Shown: positions 1-5,553 of the stretch, piece after piece
Layout: every line of letters starts with the position of its first letter
Position numbering within the stretch: position 1 is the first letter of the stretch
Assembly: GCA_013138705.1 (NCBI GenBank)
Contig: WTCF01000003.1
Coordinates: forward strand, 1-6,156
DNA from: Deltaproteobacteria bacterium
GTDB lineage: Bacteria; Desulfobacterota; Dissulfuribacteria; Dissulfuribacterales; UBA3076
Direction: 5' to 3'
DNA: 6,156 bases
Notes under the pieces: generated by a model
The model's input: only the letters and a program-made list of their open reading frames with translations
Told to the model about the DNA's origin: nothing
Databases searched by the model: none
Program-made: the position numbers and the translations under genes

Positions 1-673
1 TGCTCCTGTCTATCTCGCCAGGTTTTAATTTTGGGGCAATACCATCTTCTGCAATATCTTCAGCAAAGTGCGCAAGGTGTTTCATCTTTTCCATGGCCTG
101 GTCCATGATCTTCCAGCCCATGATTTCGTCTTTCTGGAAGACCCATGAAGTGCGGAGATGCTGCAACATCTCCGTATACTTGCTTGTGACCTCTGCCTGC
201 AACTTATCCAGCAGCTCCTCGGGCAATCCCTTCTCTCCCCCAGGAAGGCCCGCTGCCTCCTCAGGGCTCAATTTGTCCAGTTTCCTTTGAAATTTTCTGG
301 CGTGGATGGCCGATTCCCATGCCTCTCTCTCAAGTACCCGCCTGATATGGGGATCATCCACCTTTTCCGCTTCTCCGCCATAATGGGGGATCAACCTCTC
401 CTCATACTCAATGTAAGATCTGAGTATGGTTGCCCGGCTGGTTGGATCATAGGGATAGGGAGCCAGTGTGAAATTAGGCTCGCCTCCCAGTTTGCCTATG
501 ATCATCCCCAGCCAGTGAAAATGCCACATCTCCTCCCTGGAGATGGAAACCAGGCTCGCACCCAGAGGCGTATCTTCTCCCTCCATATAGCCGTGAACTA
601 GATAGCGTATGATGGCCGCATGTTCATCGGCAAGATCCCTGTTCAACCTGTCAATTAAGGCCTGTTTCTCCAT
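1..673 (-). CDS. Ferritin-like diiron protein, 3' end cut by window edge
   Basis: The frame is open for 224 codons from the ATG at 673-671 to the left edge, with no stop, so the C-terminus is missing. An AAGGAG site at 683-688 lies 9 nt before the start. The visible protein is all-helical and carries the carboxylate/histidine pattern of ferritin-like four-helix bundles: Glu17 in helix A, Glu47/Glu48 with His51 in helix B, Glu89-Glu92 in helix C, and Glu117/Glu120 with His124 in helix D. A proline- and glycine-rich linker (about 136-151) leads to two further predicted helices with Glu168 and with Glu195-x3-His199. Proteins of this fold bind a non-haem diiron centre and store iron or reduce peroxide; which of these applies cannot be decided here. 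No signal peptide is seen, so it is probably cytoplasmic. It lies 99 bp downstream of a DVU0772-like gene on the same strand and may share its transcript. It is neither a typical bacterioferritin nor a rubrerythrin: no CxxC rubredoxin motif is visible. Confidence 0.8.
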   Translation of the reverse strand, partial: MEKQALIDRLNRDLADEHAAIIRYLVHGYMEGEDTPLGASLVSISREEMWHFHWLGMIIGKLGGEPNFTLAPYPYDPTSRATILRSYIEYEERLIPHYGGEAEKVDDPHIRRVLEREAWESAIHARKFQRKLDKLSPEEAAGLPGGEKGLPEELLDKLQAEVTSKYTEMLQHLRTSWVFQKDEIMGWKIMDQAMEKMKHLAHFAEDIAEDGIAPKLKPGEIDRS

Positions 674-772
674 GGGTAACTTCTCCTTGTGATTTTGTTC
701 TGCCCTGATCAATCTACTTTTCTTATTCTTTCTCTACAACTTCTTCCACCAGTTTCCCCTTATGCTTCATAT

Positions 773-1132
773 CTAATGGGTGTATAGCTCTTTTCCCAAC
801 CACGCCTTGATTTCGTCGTTTATGGCCCAGACACCCTTGATGCCACCAGCCGATTCCAGAAAGTGATTCCTCAACTCGTCCGGCATATCGATTGTAGCCA
901 GTTCAACAGCCTCTTCTGAGTTACGCCGGATGAAAAAAATCTTTGGGGGATTCTCCCAGGTGTTTACTACAAAATAATGAGATACGTCGTCTTTTGATTT
1001 TATCAGACTTTTGCCGTGAGTCCAGCCGTTTCCCCACTCCAGATACAGGGTAACCGCCTCTTCAGGTGTTATATCCCAGTCTATCACGCTGATGATTTCC
1101 TTGTTTTTTCGAACTTCATCTAGTCCCATCAT
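773..1132 (-). CDS. Conserved protein resembling the DVU0772 family
   Basis: This is a 119-residue protein of unknown biochemical function. From memory it matches the small acidic family named after Desulfovibrio vulgaris DVU0772: an N-terminal GLDEVRKNKE segment, then IDWDITPEEAVTLYLEWGN, a DDVSHYFVVNTW core and an IRRNSEEAVELA segment. The family has no assigned reaction, to my knowledge. No signal peptide, membrane helix or cysteine cluster is visible. The start is set by AGGAGG at 1142-1147, which is 9 nt before the first of two adjacent ATG codons (1132-1130, 1129-1127). An in-frame extension up to 1192 would carry that Shine-Dalgarno inside the coding sequence and is unlikely. The ferritin-like gene follows on the same strand, and the two may form an operon, but the 99-bp gap makes this uncertain. 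The family name is recalled from sequence resemblance and was not searched. Confidence 0.82.
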   Translation of the reverse strand: MMGLDEVRKNKEIISVIDWDITPEEAVTLYLEWGNGWTHGKSLIKSKDDVSHYFVVNTWENPPKIFFIRRNSEEAVELATIDMPDELRNHFLESAGGIKGVWAINDEIKAWLGKELYTH

Positions 1133-1141
1133 GGTGGTTTC

Positions 1142-1147
1142 CCTCCT
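1142..1147 (-). promoter_or_regulatory. Ribosome binding site fixing the DVU0772-like start
   Basis: AGGAGG on the minus strand lies 9 nt upstream of the double ATG at 1132-1127. It favours the shorter protein over the in-frame extension beginning at 1192. Confidence 0.75.
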
Positions 1148-1345
1148 TTTGACATTTGACGAAATCGATCGTCCTCTCAGTGGTTTTATCACATCGTTTC
1201 ATTCCTATGTAATCCTGAATGTCAAGATTTGTACCAAGAGCAGACCGGGCAGGCAAAGAGGCCTGAAACATCTTTGATATTAGGTGGTTACTAACAACAA
1301 GGTCATCAATGGCACCAGCCTCATGACCATATGAGGAGTCGAATA

Positions 1346-1363
1346 TGAGACAATAGTGTCTCA
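1346..1363. promoter_or_regulatory. Perfect 7-4-7 palindrome, candidate operator
   Basis: TGAGACA-ATAG-TGTCTCA has two perfectly complementary 7-base arms separated by 4 bases. The size and symmetry suit a dimeric helix-turn-helix repressor such as a TetR, GntR or MarR member, though the arms match no consensus I can name. It sits 5 nt upstream of a strong Shine-Dalgarno sequence on the plus strand (1369-1373) and about 210 bp upstream of the DVU0772-like start on the minus strand. Confidence 0.5.
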
Positions 1364-1368
1364 ATGAA

Positions 1369-1392
1369 GGAGGAGAAAGGGTAATGTATTGA
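1369..1392 (+). other. Strong ribosome binding site leading into a two-codon frame
   Basis: GGAGG at 1369-1373 is followed after 10 nt by ATG (1384-1386), one TAT codon, then a TGA stop (1390-1392). A second mini-frame, from ATG at 1364 to TAA at 1384, overlaps this start as TAATG. Skipping one base after TAT would open a frame that continues for 32 codons to a stop at 1487-1489. This may be a frameshifted relic, a leader-type element or chance. No homology is recognised in the 32 codons. Confidence 0.25.
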
Positions 1393-1531
1393 TATTACAG
1401 CAGATGTATTAAGCCAGGACCGAGTTGAAAAACTGAGTGGAGGACGGGAAGAATTTTTGGTGAGGTCAAGATTGGGTGAAATAGGCTGACCAACTTGAAA
1501 TCTTTACAGAGCCTTTGGGAAGACGTCGGAG

Positions 1532-1573
1532 TGTCTCATATTTAGTCTTGATACATAACTGTATCATGAGACA
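1532..1573. promoter_or_regulatory. Nested inverted repeats, second candidate operator
   Basis: An 18-bp palindrome, TGATACA-TAAC-TGTATCA (1549-1566), is flanked by TGTCTCAT (1532-1539) and ATGAGACA (1566-1573), which are themselves an inverted pair sharing one base with the inner palindrome. The inner site has the same 7-4-7 layout as the palindrome at 1346-1363, differing at one position per arm. The outer half-sites are identical in core sequence to the arms of that first site. The two palindrome centres lie 203 bp apart, which would allow two dimers to bind and possibly loop the DNA. Alternatively the element could fold as a hairpin in RNA. Confidence 0.5.
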
Positions 1574-1686
1574 AGCTGGAAATCAGCAGGAAGCCAAAAC
1601 CCGATTAGGGCATAATTATCGTACGTCGCAGTGACTGGAAAATTGAAGCAACGCCGTAGATTGGGTTTTTTCAGCAGAATCAAGCC

Positions 1687-1821
1687 TCAATTATATTCTC
1701 TGATAGGGGCAAATAATGTAACGAAAAACCCCAAAATGGAGACTGCACCCGCAAAAACAAAGGTATTGGACAGTCCGATCATGTCTTCGTGCTGGGAAAA
1801 AAATTGGCATTGACACGTTGA
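1687..1821 (-). pseudogene. Possible remnant of an MFS permease C-terminus
   Basis: Between two TGA codons (1824-1822 and 1689-1687) the minus strand is open for 44 codons. The translation has a helix-capping stretch (QHEDMIGLSNTF) followed by a hydrophobic segment (FVFAGAVSILGFFVTLFAP) and a short charged tail (IREYN). That resembles the last transmembrane helix and tail of drug-efflux MFS permeases of the EmrB/QacA type. No Shine-Dalgarno and no continuing permease sequence are visible upstream in any frame, and the perR promoter overlaps its upstream end. If real, it is a decayed relic. It could also be a chance open frame in AT-rich DNA, or a tiny single-span protein starting at ATG 1782-1780. 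Confidence 0.35.
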
Positions 1822-1838
1822 TCATACTGTCATATCCT
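1810..1838 (+). promoter_or_regulatory. Sigma-70-type promoter of perR
   Basis: An exact TTGACA (1810-1815) is followed after 17 nt by TATCCT (1833-1838), which keeps the key TA and final T of the -10 hexamer. Transcription would start near 1845, leaving a leader of roughly 85 nt before the perR start codon. A TATAAA at 1838-1843 is an alternative -10 but has a 22-nt spacer. Confidence 0.5.
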
Positions 1839-1840
1839 AT

Positions 1841-1855
1841 AAATAATCATTCTTT
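1841..1855. promoter_or_regulatory. Candidate PerR/Fur box at the perR promoter
   Basis: AAATAATCATTCTTT is a 7-1-7 palindrome with 6 of 7 arm pairs complementary, the layout typical of Fur-family boxes. It matches 9 of 14 defined positions of the classic box TGATAATnATTATCA. It directly follows the -10 hexamer of the perR promoter and covers the expected start point, where a bound repressor would block transcription. This suggests that PerR limits its own expression. Confidence 0.45.
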
Positions 1856-1931
1856 ATTAAGAACCATATTTCTTTTAGCAGGCAGATGGTTTGGTGCCGC
1901 AAAATATGGTCCATAAGAAAGGTAATGCTCT

Positions 1932-2372
1932 GTGGCAGACCCCCAAGATCGTCTGAACAAAATGATCCATAAATTAAAGGAACATGGCTTTCGGGTAACC
2001 CCACAGCGACTTGCTGTGCTCAAGATCCTGGCGACAAGCCTTGGACATCCCAGTGTAGAAATGATTTTCCAACATGTCAAAACGGATTTTCCAACGACCA
2101 GCTTGGCCACCATTTACAAGACGGTGAATCTTCTCAGGGATCTGGGGGAAGTGGTGGAGCTGGACTTCAGCGGCCAGAGCAACCGTTATGACGGAAACAA
2201 GCCATACCCCCACCCTCATCTAATCTGCACAAAGTGCAAAAGCGTCGTTGATCCTGAGGTTGAACACTTAACTGAGCTTGCCCAACAGGTGGCCAAAAAG
2301 ACAGGCTATCAGATTCTGACTCATCGGGTCGATTTTTTCGGAATCTGCCCCAATTGCCAGAAGACACGGTAG
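1932..2372 (+). CDS. perR: PerR-type peroxide-sensing repressor (Fur family)
   Basis: This 146-residue protein has the usual Fur-family length and layout: a winged-helix DNA-binding half (about 1-85, with VTPQR at 22-26 and the recognition helix around SLATIYKTVNLL) and a dimerisation half. Two CxxC pairs (Cys99/102 and Cys139/142) form the structural zinc site. The five regulatory metal ligands of Bacillus PerR appear conserved: His39, Asp87, His94, His96 and Asp107. An aspartate rather than glutamate at the Asp107 position is the feature linked with peroxide-sensitive PerR as opposed to Fur. In the family, iron-catalysed oxidation of the histidine ligands releases DNA and derepresses catalase and iron-handling genes. 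The GTG start at 1932 has a modest AAAGG 9 nt upstream; an internal ATG (residue 11) would remove the start of the first helix. katA lies 117 bp downstream and is the obvious target. Confidence 0.92.
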   Translation: MADPQDRLNKMIHKLKEHGFRVTPQRLAVLKILATSLGHPSVEMIFQHVKTDFPTTSLATIYKTVNLLRDLGEVVELDFSGQSNRYDGNKPYPHPHLICTKCKSVVDPEVEHLTELAQQVAKKTGYQILTHRVDFFGICPNCQKTR

Positions 2373-2373
2373 G

Positions 2374-2397
2374 CTGATAGATCAGAGTTCTTTTTTT
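2374..2397 (+). terminator. Weak terminator candidate after perR
   Basis: A short stem, CTGA-TAGA-TCAG, begins just after the perR stop, and a run of seven T (2391-2397) follows 5 nt beyond it. The stem is only 4 bp, so termination would be inefficient and read-through into katA is plausible. Confidence 0.25.
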
Positions 2398-2407
2398 GAT
2401 TAATTTT

Positions 2408-2422
2408 TGAGAATAATTTTTA
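2408..2422. promoter_or_regulatory. katA: Candidate PerR box in the katA promoter region
   Basis: TGAGAATAATTTTTA matches 11 of the 14 defined positions of the Fur-family box TGATAATnATTATCA and 10 of 14 of the Bacillus PerR consensus. Read in the opposite orientation, the box before perR shares the pattern AGAATnATTnTT with it. It lies 82 nt upstream of the catalase start codon, where binding would cover the -35 region of a promoter using TATCCT at 2435-2440. That -10 is the same hexamer as at perR. Confidence 0.5.
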
Positions 2423-2434
2423 TGTAGTAATTGC

Positions 2435-2440
2435 TATCCT
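2435..2440 (+). promoter_or_regulatory. katA: Possible -10 element of katA
   Basis: TATCCT here repeats the hexamer used by the perR promoter, and both are followed by A-rich sequence. No good -35 stands 16-18 nt upstream. TTGAGA at 2407-2412 has a 22-nt spacer, so the assignment is tentative. Confidence 0.3.
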
Positions 2441-2476
2441 AAACAAACGACAATGATCAAGAGGTATTCTCGAAAA

Positions 2477-2483
2477 AAGGAGG
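2477..2483 (+). promoter_or_regulatory. katA: Ribosome binding site deciding the katA start
   Basis: AAGGAGG ends immediately before a first ATG (2484), leaving no spacer, while the second in-frame ATG (2490) is 6 nt away. The second ATG is therefore the likely start. Confidence 0.8.
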
Positions 2484-2489
2484 ATGCAA

Positions 2490-4022
2490 ATGGCAAAGGA
2501 AAACAAGACACTTACCACCAACTTTGGCGCACCGGTCGATGACGACCAAAACAGCATGAATGCGGGCAACCCTGGGCCTGTCCTGATGCAGGATGTCCAT
2601 CTGCTCGACAAATTGGCCCATTTTGACCGCGAGCGCATCCCCGAGCGGGTGGTTCACGCCAAAGGTGCTGGTGCATACGGCTATTTTGAGGTAACCGATG
2701 ATGTGACAAAATACACAAAGGCAAAGTTTCTCTCCAAGGTGGGAAAACAAACTGAACTTTTCATCCGTTTTTCCACTGTAGGAGGCGAAAAGGGTTCCGC
2801 GGATGCCGAGCGGGATCCGCGCGGATTTGCGATAAAGTTTTACACCGAAGAAGGAAATTACGACATGGTTGGAAACAATACCCCGGTATTCTTCATCCGT
2901 GATCCACTAAAATTCTCTGATTTTATCCACACACAGAAGCGTCATCCAGCAACCAATCTAAAGGACCCGGATATGTTTTGGGATTTCCTCTCTCTAACAC
3001 CCGAGTCCATCCATCAGGTGACTATACTCTTTTCCGACCGGGGCACCCCAAAGAACTACCGCCACATGAATGGCTACAGCAGTCACACCTATAAGTGGTA
3101 CAATGACAAGGGTGAATATGTGTGGATAAATTACCAGATCAAGACCGAACAGGGCATCCGGAACCTCACCCGTGAAGAAGCGGCTCGAAAGAAGAGCGAG
3201 GATCCCGACCACGCTACCCGTGACCTGTACCAGGCGATTGAGCGAGGTGAGTATCCAGCCTGGACGGTTTATGTCCAGATCATGACCCCTGAACAGGCCG
3301 AGGGATACCGTTTTGACACCTTTGACATTACGAAAGTCTGGTTTCATGGAGACTTCCCGCTGATCCCGGTAGGTCGCATTGTTCTTAACCGCAACCCGAA
3401 AAACTACTTTGCTGAGGTGGAACAGGCCGCCTTCTCTCCCTCCAACTTCGTACCTGGTATTGCCGCCTCACCAGACAAGATGCTCCAGGGGCGTCTCTTT
3501 AGCTACCACGACACTCATCTCCATCGCCTGGGACCAAACTACCACCTGCTGCCGGTAAACTCGACCAAGGCATGTCCGACGCAGAACTACCAGCGGGACG
3601 GTTTCATGCGCTTTGACTCCAACGGCGGTGGTAGCCCGAACTACTATCCAAATAGCTTTGGCGGCCCTGCACCTGATCCGACAGCAGGCGAACCCGCTTT
3701 CGAGGTATCAGGGAAGGCTTCACGAGAGCCATACACCCACCATAATGACGATTTTTTTCAGGCCGGGGAGCTTTACCGAAGGGTTATGACAGACGAAGAT
3801 CGTGATCACCTGATCGGTAATATTGTAGATCACTTGGGCAATGCAAAAAAACGGATCCAGCTACGCCAAACAGCCCTCTTTTACAAGGCTGATCCGGATT
3901 ACGGCCGTCGCGTTGCTGAGGGACTAGGGCTGGAGACTGAGGAGATCGAACGATTGGCAGAGATGTCTCACGAGGAACAGGCCAGGGCTACCGACGAAGG
4001 AACATACGGCAATGCGGAATAG
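2490..4022 (+). CDS. katA: Monofunctional haem catalase, small-subunit type
   Basis: KatA converts two hydrogen peroxide molecules to water and oxygen in the cytoplasm. The 510-residue protein has the size and motifs of small-subunit haem b catalases. The distal active site is complete: His56 in the [15 protein letters not shown] block, Ser95 in [13 protein letters not shown], and Asn129 in [12 protein letters not shown]. The proximal haem ligand is Tyr339 in [14 protein letters not shown]. The C-terminal part holds the catalase-specific segment with [10 protein letters not shown] and the [14 protein letters not shown] region. There is no signal peptide and no C-terminal flavodoxin-like domain, which excludes the large-subunit type. 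Many small-subunit catalases also bind NADPH, which is not tested here. The start at 2490 is preferred over 2484 because of ribosome binding site spacing. A candidate PerR box and the adjacent perR indicate peroxide-inducible control. A small unknown gene follows 35 bp downstream and is probably cotranscribed. Confidence 0.97.
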   Translation: MAKENKTLTTNFGAPVDDDQNSMNAGNPGPVLMQDVHLLDKLAHFDRERIPERVVHAKGAGAYGYFEVTDDVTKYTKAKFLSKVGKQTELFIRFSTVGGEKGSADAERDPRGFAIKFYTEEGNYDMVGNNTPVFFIRDPLKFSDFIHTQKRHPATNLKDPDMFWDFLSLTPESIHQVTILFSDRGTPKNYRHMNGYSSHTYKWYNDKGEYVWINYQIKTEQGIRNLTREEAARKKSEDPDHATRDLYQAIERGEYPAWTVYVQIMTPEQAEGYRFDTFDITKVWFHGDFPLIPVGRIVLNRNPKNYFAEVEQAAFSPSNFVPGIAASPDKMLQGRLFSYHDTHLHRLGPNYHLLPVNSTKACPTQNYQRDGFMRFDSNGGGSPNYYPNSFGGPAPDPTAGEPAFEVSGKASREPYTHHNDDFFQAGELYRRVMTDEDRDHLIGNIVDHLGNAKKRIQLRQTALFYKADPDYGRRVAEGLGLETEEIERLAEMSHEEQARATDEGTYGNAE

Positions 4023-4057
4023 TCATTAAGTTTATATTATAATAAAGGAGGTGTGAA

Positions 4058-4357
4058 ATGGCACATACAGACGATTTCTCTATGGCCAACAAGGACGAGT
4101 GGATAATCGATGCCTCAGTGGCCTCGGTTGAGCACCACGCTAAGGACCTGATCTTGACATTGAAGGCTAACACTGAGTATCCGGTCAGACCGCCAAGGGA
4201 ACCATCACTACATGAGTTGAGAATTCGAAATTTTACCAGAGATGTCGAAGTCGGTTGGCCGATTTTTGGAAAAAAATTCGAGTGTCTCATTGGTTCTATA
4301 ATTTATAACCGTGAGGGTCTGACCGAATTGACGGAAAAGACAGATTTCCACGACTGA
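4058..4357 (+). CDS. Small protein of unknown function behind katA
   Basis: I do not recognise this 99-residue protein. It starts at an ATG preceded by AAAGGAGG (4044-4051) with a 6-nt gap, an excellent translation signal, and only 35 bp separate it from the katA stop, with no terminator between, so cotranscription is likely. The sequence is soluble and mixed in charge, with alternating hydrophobic residues in the middle (DLILTLKAN, ELRIRNF) that suggest beta strands. It has a central PVRPPREPS turn, a WPIFGKKFECLIGSIIY segment and a charged C-terminal tail. It has a single cysteine (near residue 75), no CxxC pair, no signal peptide and no clear membrane helix. Its position suggests a role in peroxide or haem handling, but that is inference from location only. 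Confidence 0.75.
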   Translation: MAHTDDFSMANKDEWIIDASVASVEHHAKDLILTLKANTEYPVRPPREPSLHELRIRNFTRDVEVGWPIFGKKFECLIGSIIYNREGLTELTEKTDFHD

Positions 4358-4377
4358 GGAAACTATATATCGCAACC

Positions 4378-4449
4378 GGACCTCACTTATCCTTGTTTCA
4401 GTCCTCGAGTTCTGCTCCTTGATATTCTTCCTGTTGGATAGTGAGGTCC
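4378..4449. repeat. Long imperfect inverted repeat 3' of the katA unit
   Basis: GGACCTCACTTATCC (4378-4392) pairs with GGATAGTGAGGTCC (4436-4449): 14 base pairs with one bulged T, enclosing a 43-nt loop. It begins 21 nt after the stop of the unknown gene at 4058-4357. There is no T-run after the right arm, so it is not a classic intrinsic terminator. It could stabilise or define the 3' end of the katA transcript, or mark the ends of a small lost insertion. Confidence 0.6.
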
Positions 4450-4525
4450 AGGTTGATGACAAGGCCTGAGTGCTTCCTGACCTCGCTGTCTTCTCTTAAC
4501 TTCAGGTGGGATCATCGTTTCACGT

Positions 4526-4551
4526 AAAAAACAGGAGGTTATGAATTCCTG
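4526..4551 (-). terminator. folE2: Intrinsic terminator of folE2
   Basis: On the minus strand, CAGGA (4551-4547), a 10-nt loop and TCCTG (4536-4532) form a 5-bp stem followed at once by six T (4531-4526). It lies about 50 nt beyond the folE2 stop, in the right orientation. The stem is short, so strength is uncertain. Confidence 0.5.
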
Positions 4552-4602
4552 GGCAAGGTCGCTTGGCTACCGGAATCCAATGTGCAGGATATCCTCTCCG
4601 CA

Positions 4603-5553
4603 CTATTTGGAAATGGCGTCAAGGATTTCACCCAGGGTCGTCCTGAGAGTGCAGCGGACATCATGGATGTGGATGCTCTCAAAGCTCAGAGACTCGACAG
4701 TCACTTCAGTTGAGGCAGGTAGTTTCCCGCCGAATCTTTTTCTAACCTCCCTTGCAACCTCTCTTACAACATCTTCTGCAAACTGAGGAAAGCGATGGGC
4801 CTTGAGTACGATTTCTGCTTCATCAGGACGTTTGAGCAGGTCTTGGGTGACATGGAGGGTAGACTCAAGACACTCCAGAATTTCCTCGAAAGATGGGTTT
4901 TCCCCGTGACCCTCCATACACAGCTTTGTCATAGCACGCTGGGAGTGGGTTAGAATTGGGAGATCAGCATCAACTGTCTGGGAGAGGACCTGATTATACA
5001 CCTGAGTACATGGACAGGCTGTTATGTGGCAGAGGCCCAGACCTATTATGGTCTTGAAAGACATGGCGTCTCCACTGAGTGATGCATGGACCTCTGCGCT
5101 TATATCAACCGCATCCACTGATGTCCTCTGGCTCACAGAGGTCCTTCGGACCAAAGGGACCTTTCCTGAAACCAGCACCCGGGCCCATTCCCCTCGTTGT
5201 CTCTTGAGCACCAGAGGGGCAAGCTCCAGGGCGTAGTAACGGATATCAGAAAAATCCTTCTGGTATAGCTGAGAGACTGCCTCCTCGATCCTGGACATAT
5301 GGATGCCCCGCACGTGCTCAGGGAGGTTCACAGATATCTCTGTATTGAATGGAAGCTTCCCTTGGGGCAATGATATCCATACGGTCTTGCCAGAAATACC
5401 TACTTCTGAAAGACCTATTTGAAAGGAAGGTGCCTGATCCGGCACATCCTTCCCCTCACGGAGGGCCCTGTGATGTCCTGAAAGAGGAATCTCAGGGCTC
5501 AGACCAGGCCTTGCATTTTCATACTCATGTACCACTCCTGAACTGTTCGCCAT
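4603..5553 (-). CDS. folE2: GTP cyclohydrolase IB (FolE2)
   Basis: FolE2 opens the GTP ring and yields 7,8-dihydroneopterin triphosphate and formate, the first step towards tetrahydrofolate. It is unrelated in sequence to FolE. The 316-residue protein shows the family marks in order: a DVPDQAPSFQIGLSEVGISG opening (36-55), the substrate-region segment TEISVNLPEHVRGIHMSR (71-88), the catalytic-cysteine motif ACPCTQ (179-184), a histidine in THSQRAMTK (His203), and the C-terminal metal-binding block with Glu292 and His295 in ESIHIHD. Length is at the upper end for the family because of an N-terminal leader of about 30 residues. AAAGGGAG at 5567-5560 lies 6 nt before the ATG. The start lies inside the upstream glycosyltransferase gene (55-bp overlap), suggesting cotranscription and coupled translation. 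A terminator follows at 4551-4526. Metal use (Mn, Fe or Zn) cannot be read from the sequence. Confidence 0.93.
   Translation of the reverse strand: MANSSGVVHEYENARPGLSPEIPLSGHHRALREGKDVPDQAPSFQIGLSEVGISGKTVWISLPQGKLPFNTEISVNLPEHVRGIHMSRIEEAVSQLYQKDFSDIRYYALELAPLVLKRQRGEWARVLVSGKVPLVRRTSVSQRTSVDAVDISAEVHASLSGDAMSFKTIIGLGLCHITACPCTQVYNQVLSQTVDADLPILTHSQRAMTKLCMEGHGENPSFEEILECLESTLHVTQDLLKRPDEAEIVLKAHRFPQFAEDVVREVAREVRKRFGGKLPASTEVTVESLSFESIHIHDVRCTLRTTLGEILDAISK

Larger units (their letters stand above)
1148..1686. other. Long gene-poor stretch with regulatory-looking palindromes
   Basis: No intact gene is recognised in this stretch. It should contain the promoter of the minus-strand DVU0772-like gene: an exact TTGACA reads on the minus strand at 1225-1220, but the hexamer 17 nt further on (ATGAAA) is a poor -10, and GATAAA at 1189-1184 behind a TG extension is an alternative. 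The clear structures are two 18-bp palindromes listed separately. Short open frames are present on both strands, but they lack ribosome binding sites or recognisable motifs. The region from 1574 to 1686 shows only small 4-bp hairpins. Confidence 0.6.
4358..4602. other. Intergenic stretch between converging transcription units
   Basis: The plus-strand katA unit and the minus-strand folE2 unit end on either side of this stretch. It contains a long imperfect inverted repeat and a folE2 terminator, listed separately. A plus-strand frame beginning at ATG 4541 sits only 2 nt behind an AGGAGG, runs into folE2 on the opposite strand and is not accepted as a gene. Confidence 0.6.

Noticed and set aside
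158..601. Plus-strand 147-codon frame opposite the ferritin-like gene
   Set aside because: It is antisense to a frame with clear ferritin-like ligand motifs and a good ribosome binding site, and has no recognisable domain of its own.
723..770. Fifteen-codon minus-strand frame between the DVU0772-like and ferritin-like genes (MKHKGKLVEEVVEKE)
   Set aside because: The charged helix-like peptide looks coding, but there is no Shine-Dalgarno before the ATG and the length is too short to judge; it may be a chance frame or a vestige.
1116..1364. Minus-strand 82-codon frame crossing the start of the DVU0772-like gene
   Set aside because: It has no ribosome binding site, shows no recognisable motifs and overlaps a well-supported gene start in another frame.
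4281..4287. TGTCTCA half-site inside the unknown gene behind katA
   Set aside because: It is a single half-site without a partner, expected by chance at this length, and is not linked to the palindromes at 1346-1573.
4530..4713. A second plus-strand frame in the same place with protein-like composition (GKVAWLPESNVQDILSALF)
   Set aside because: It has no start codon with a ribosome binding site and runs antisense through the conserved FolE2 ESIHIHD region, so its composition probably reflects codon bias of the opposite strand.
4541..4786. Plus-strand reading frame beginning behind AGGAGG opposite the folE2 end
   Set aside because: The spacer is only 2 nt, the sequence overlaps the folE2 terminator, and most of the frame is antisense to the conserved C-terminus of FolE2.
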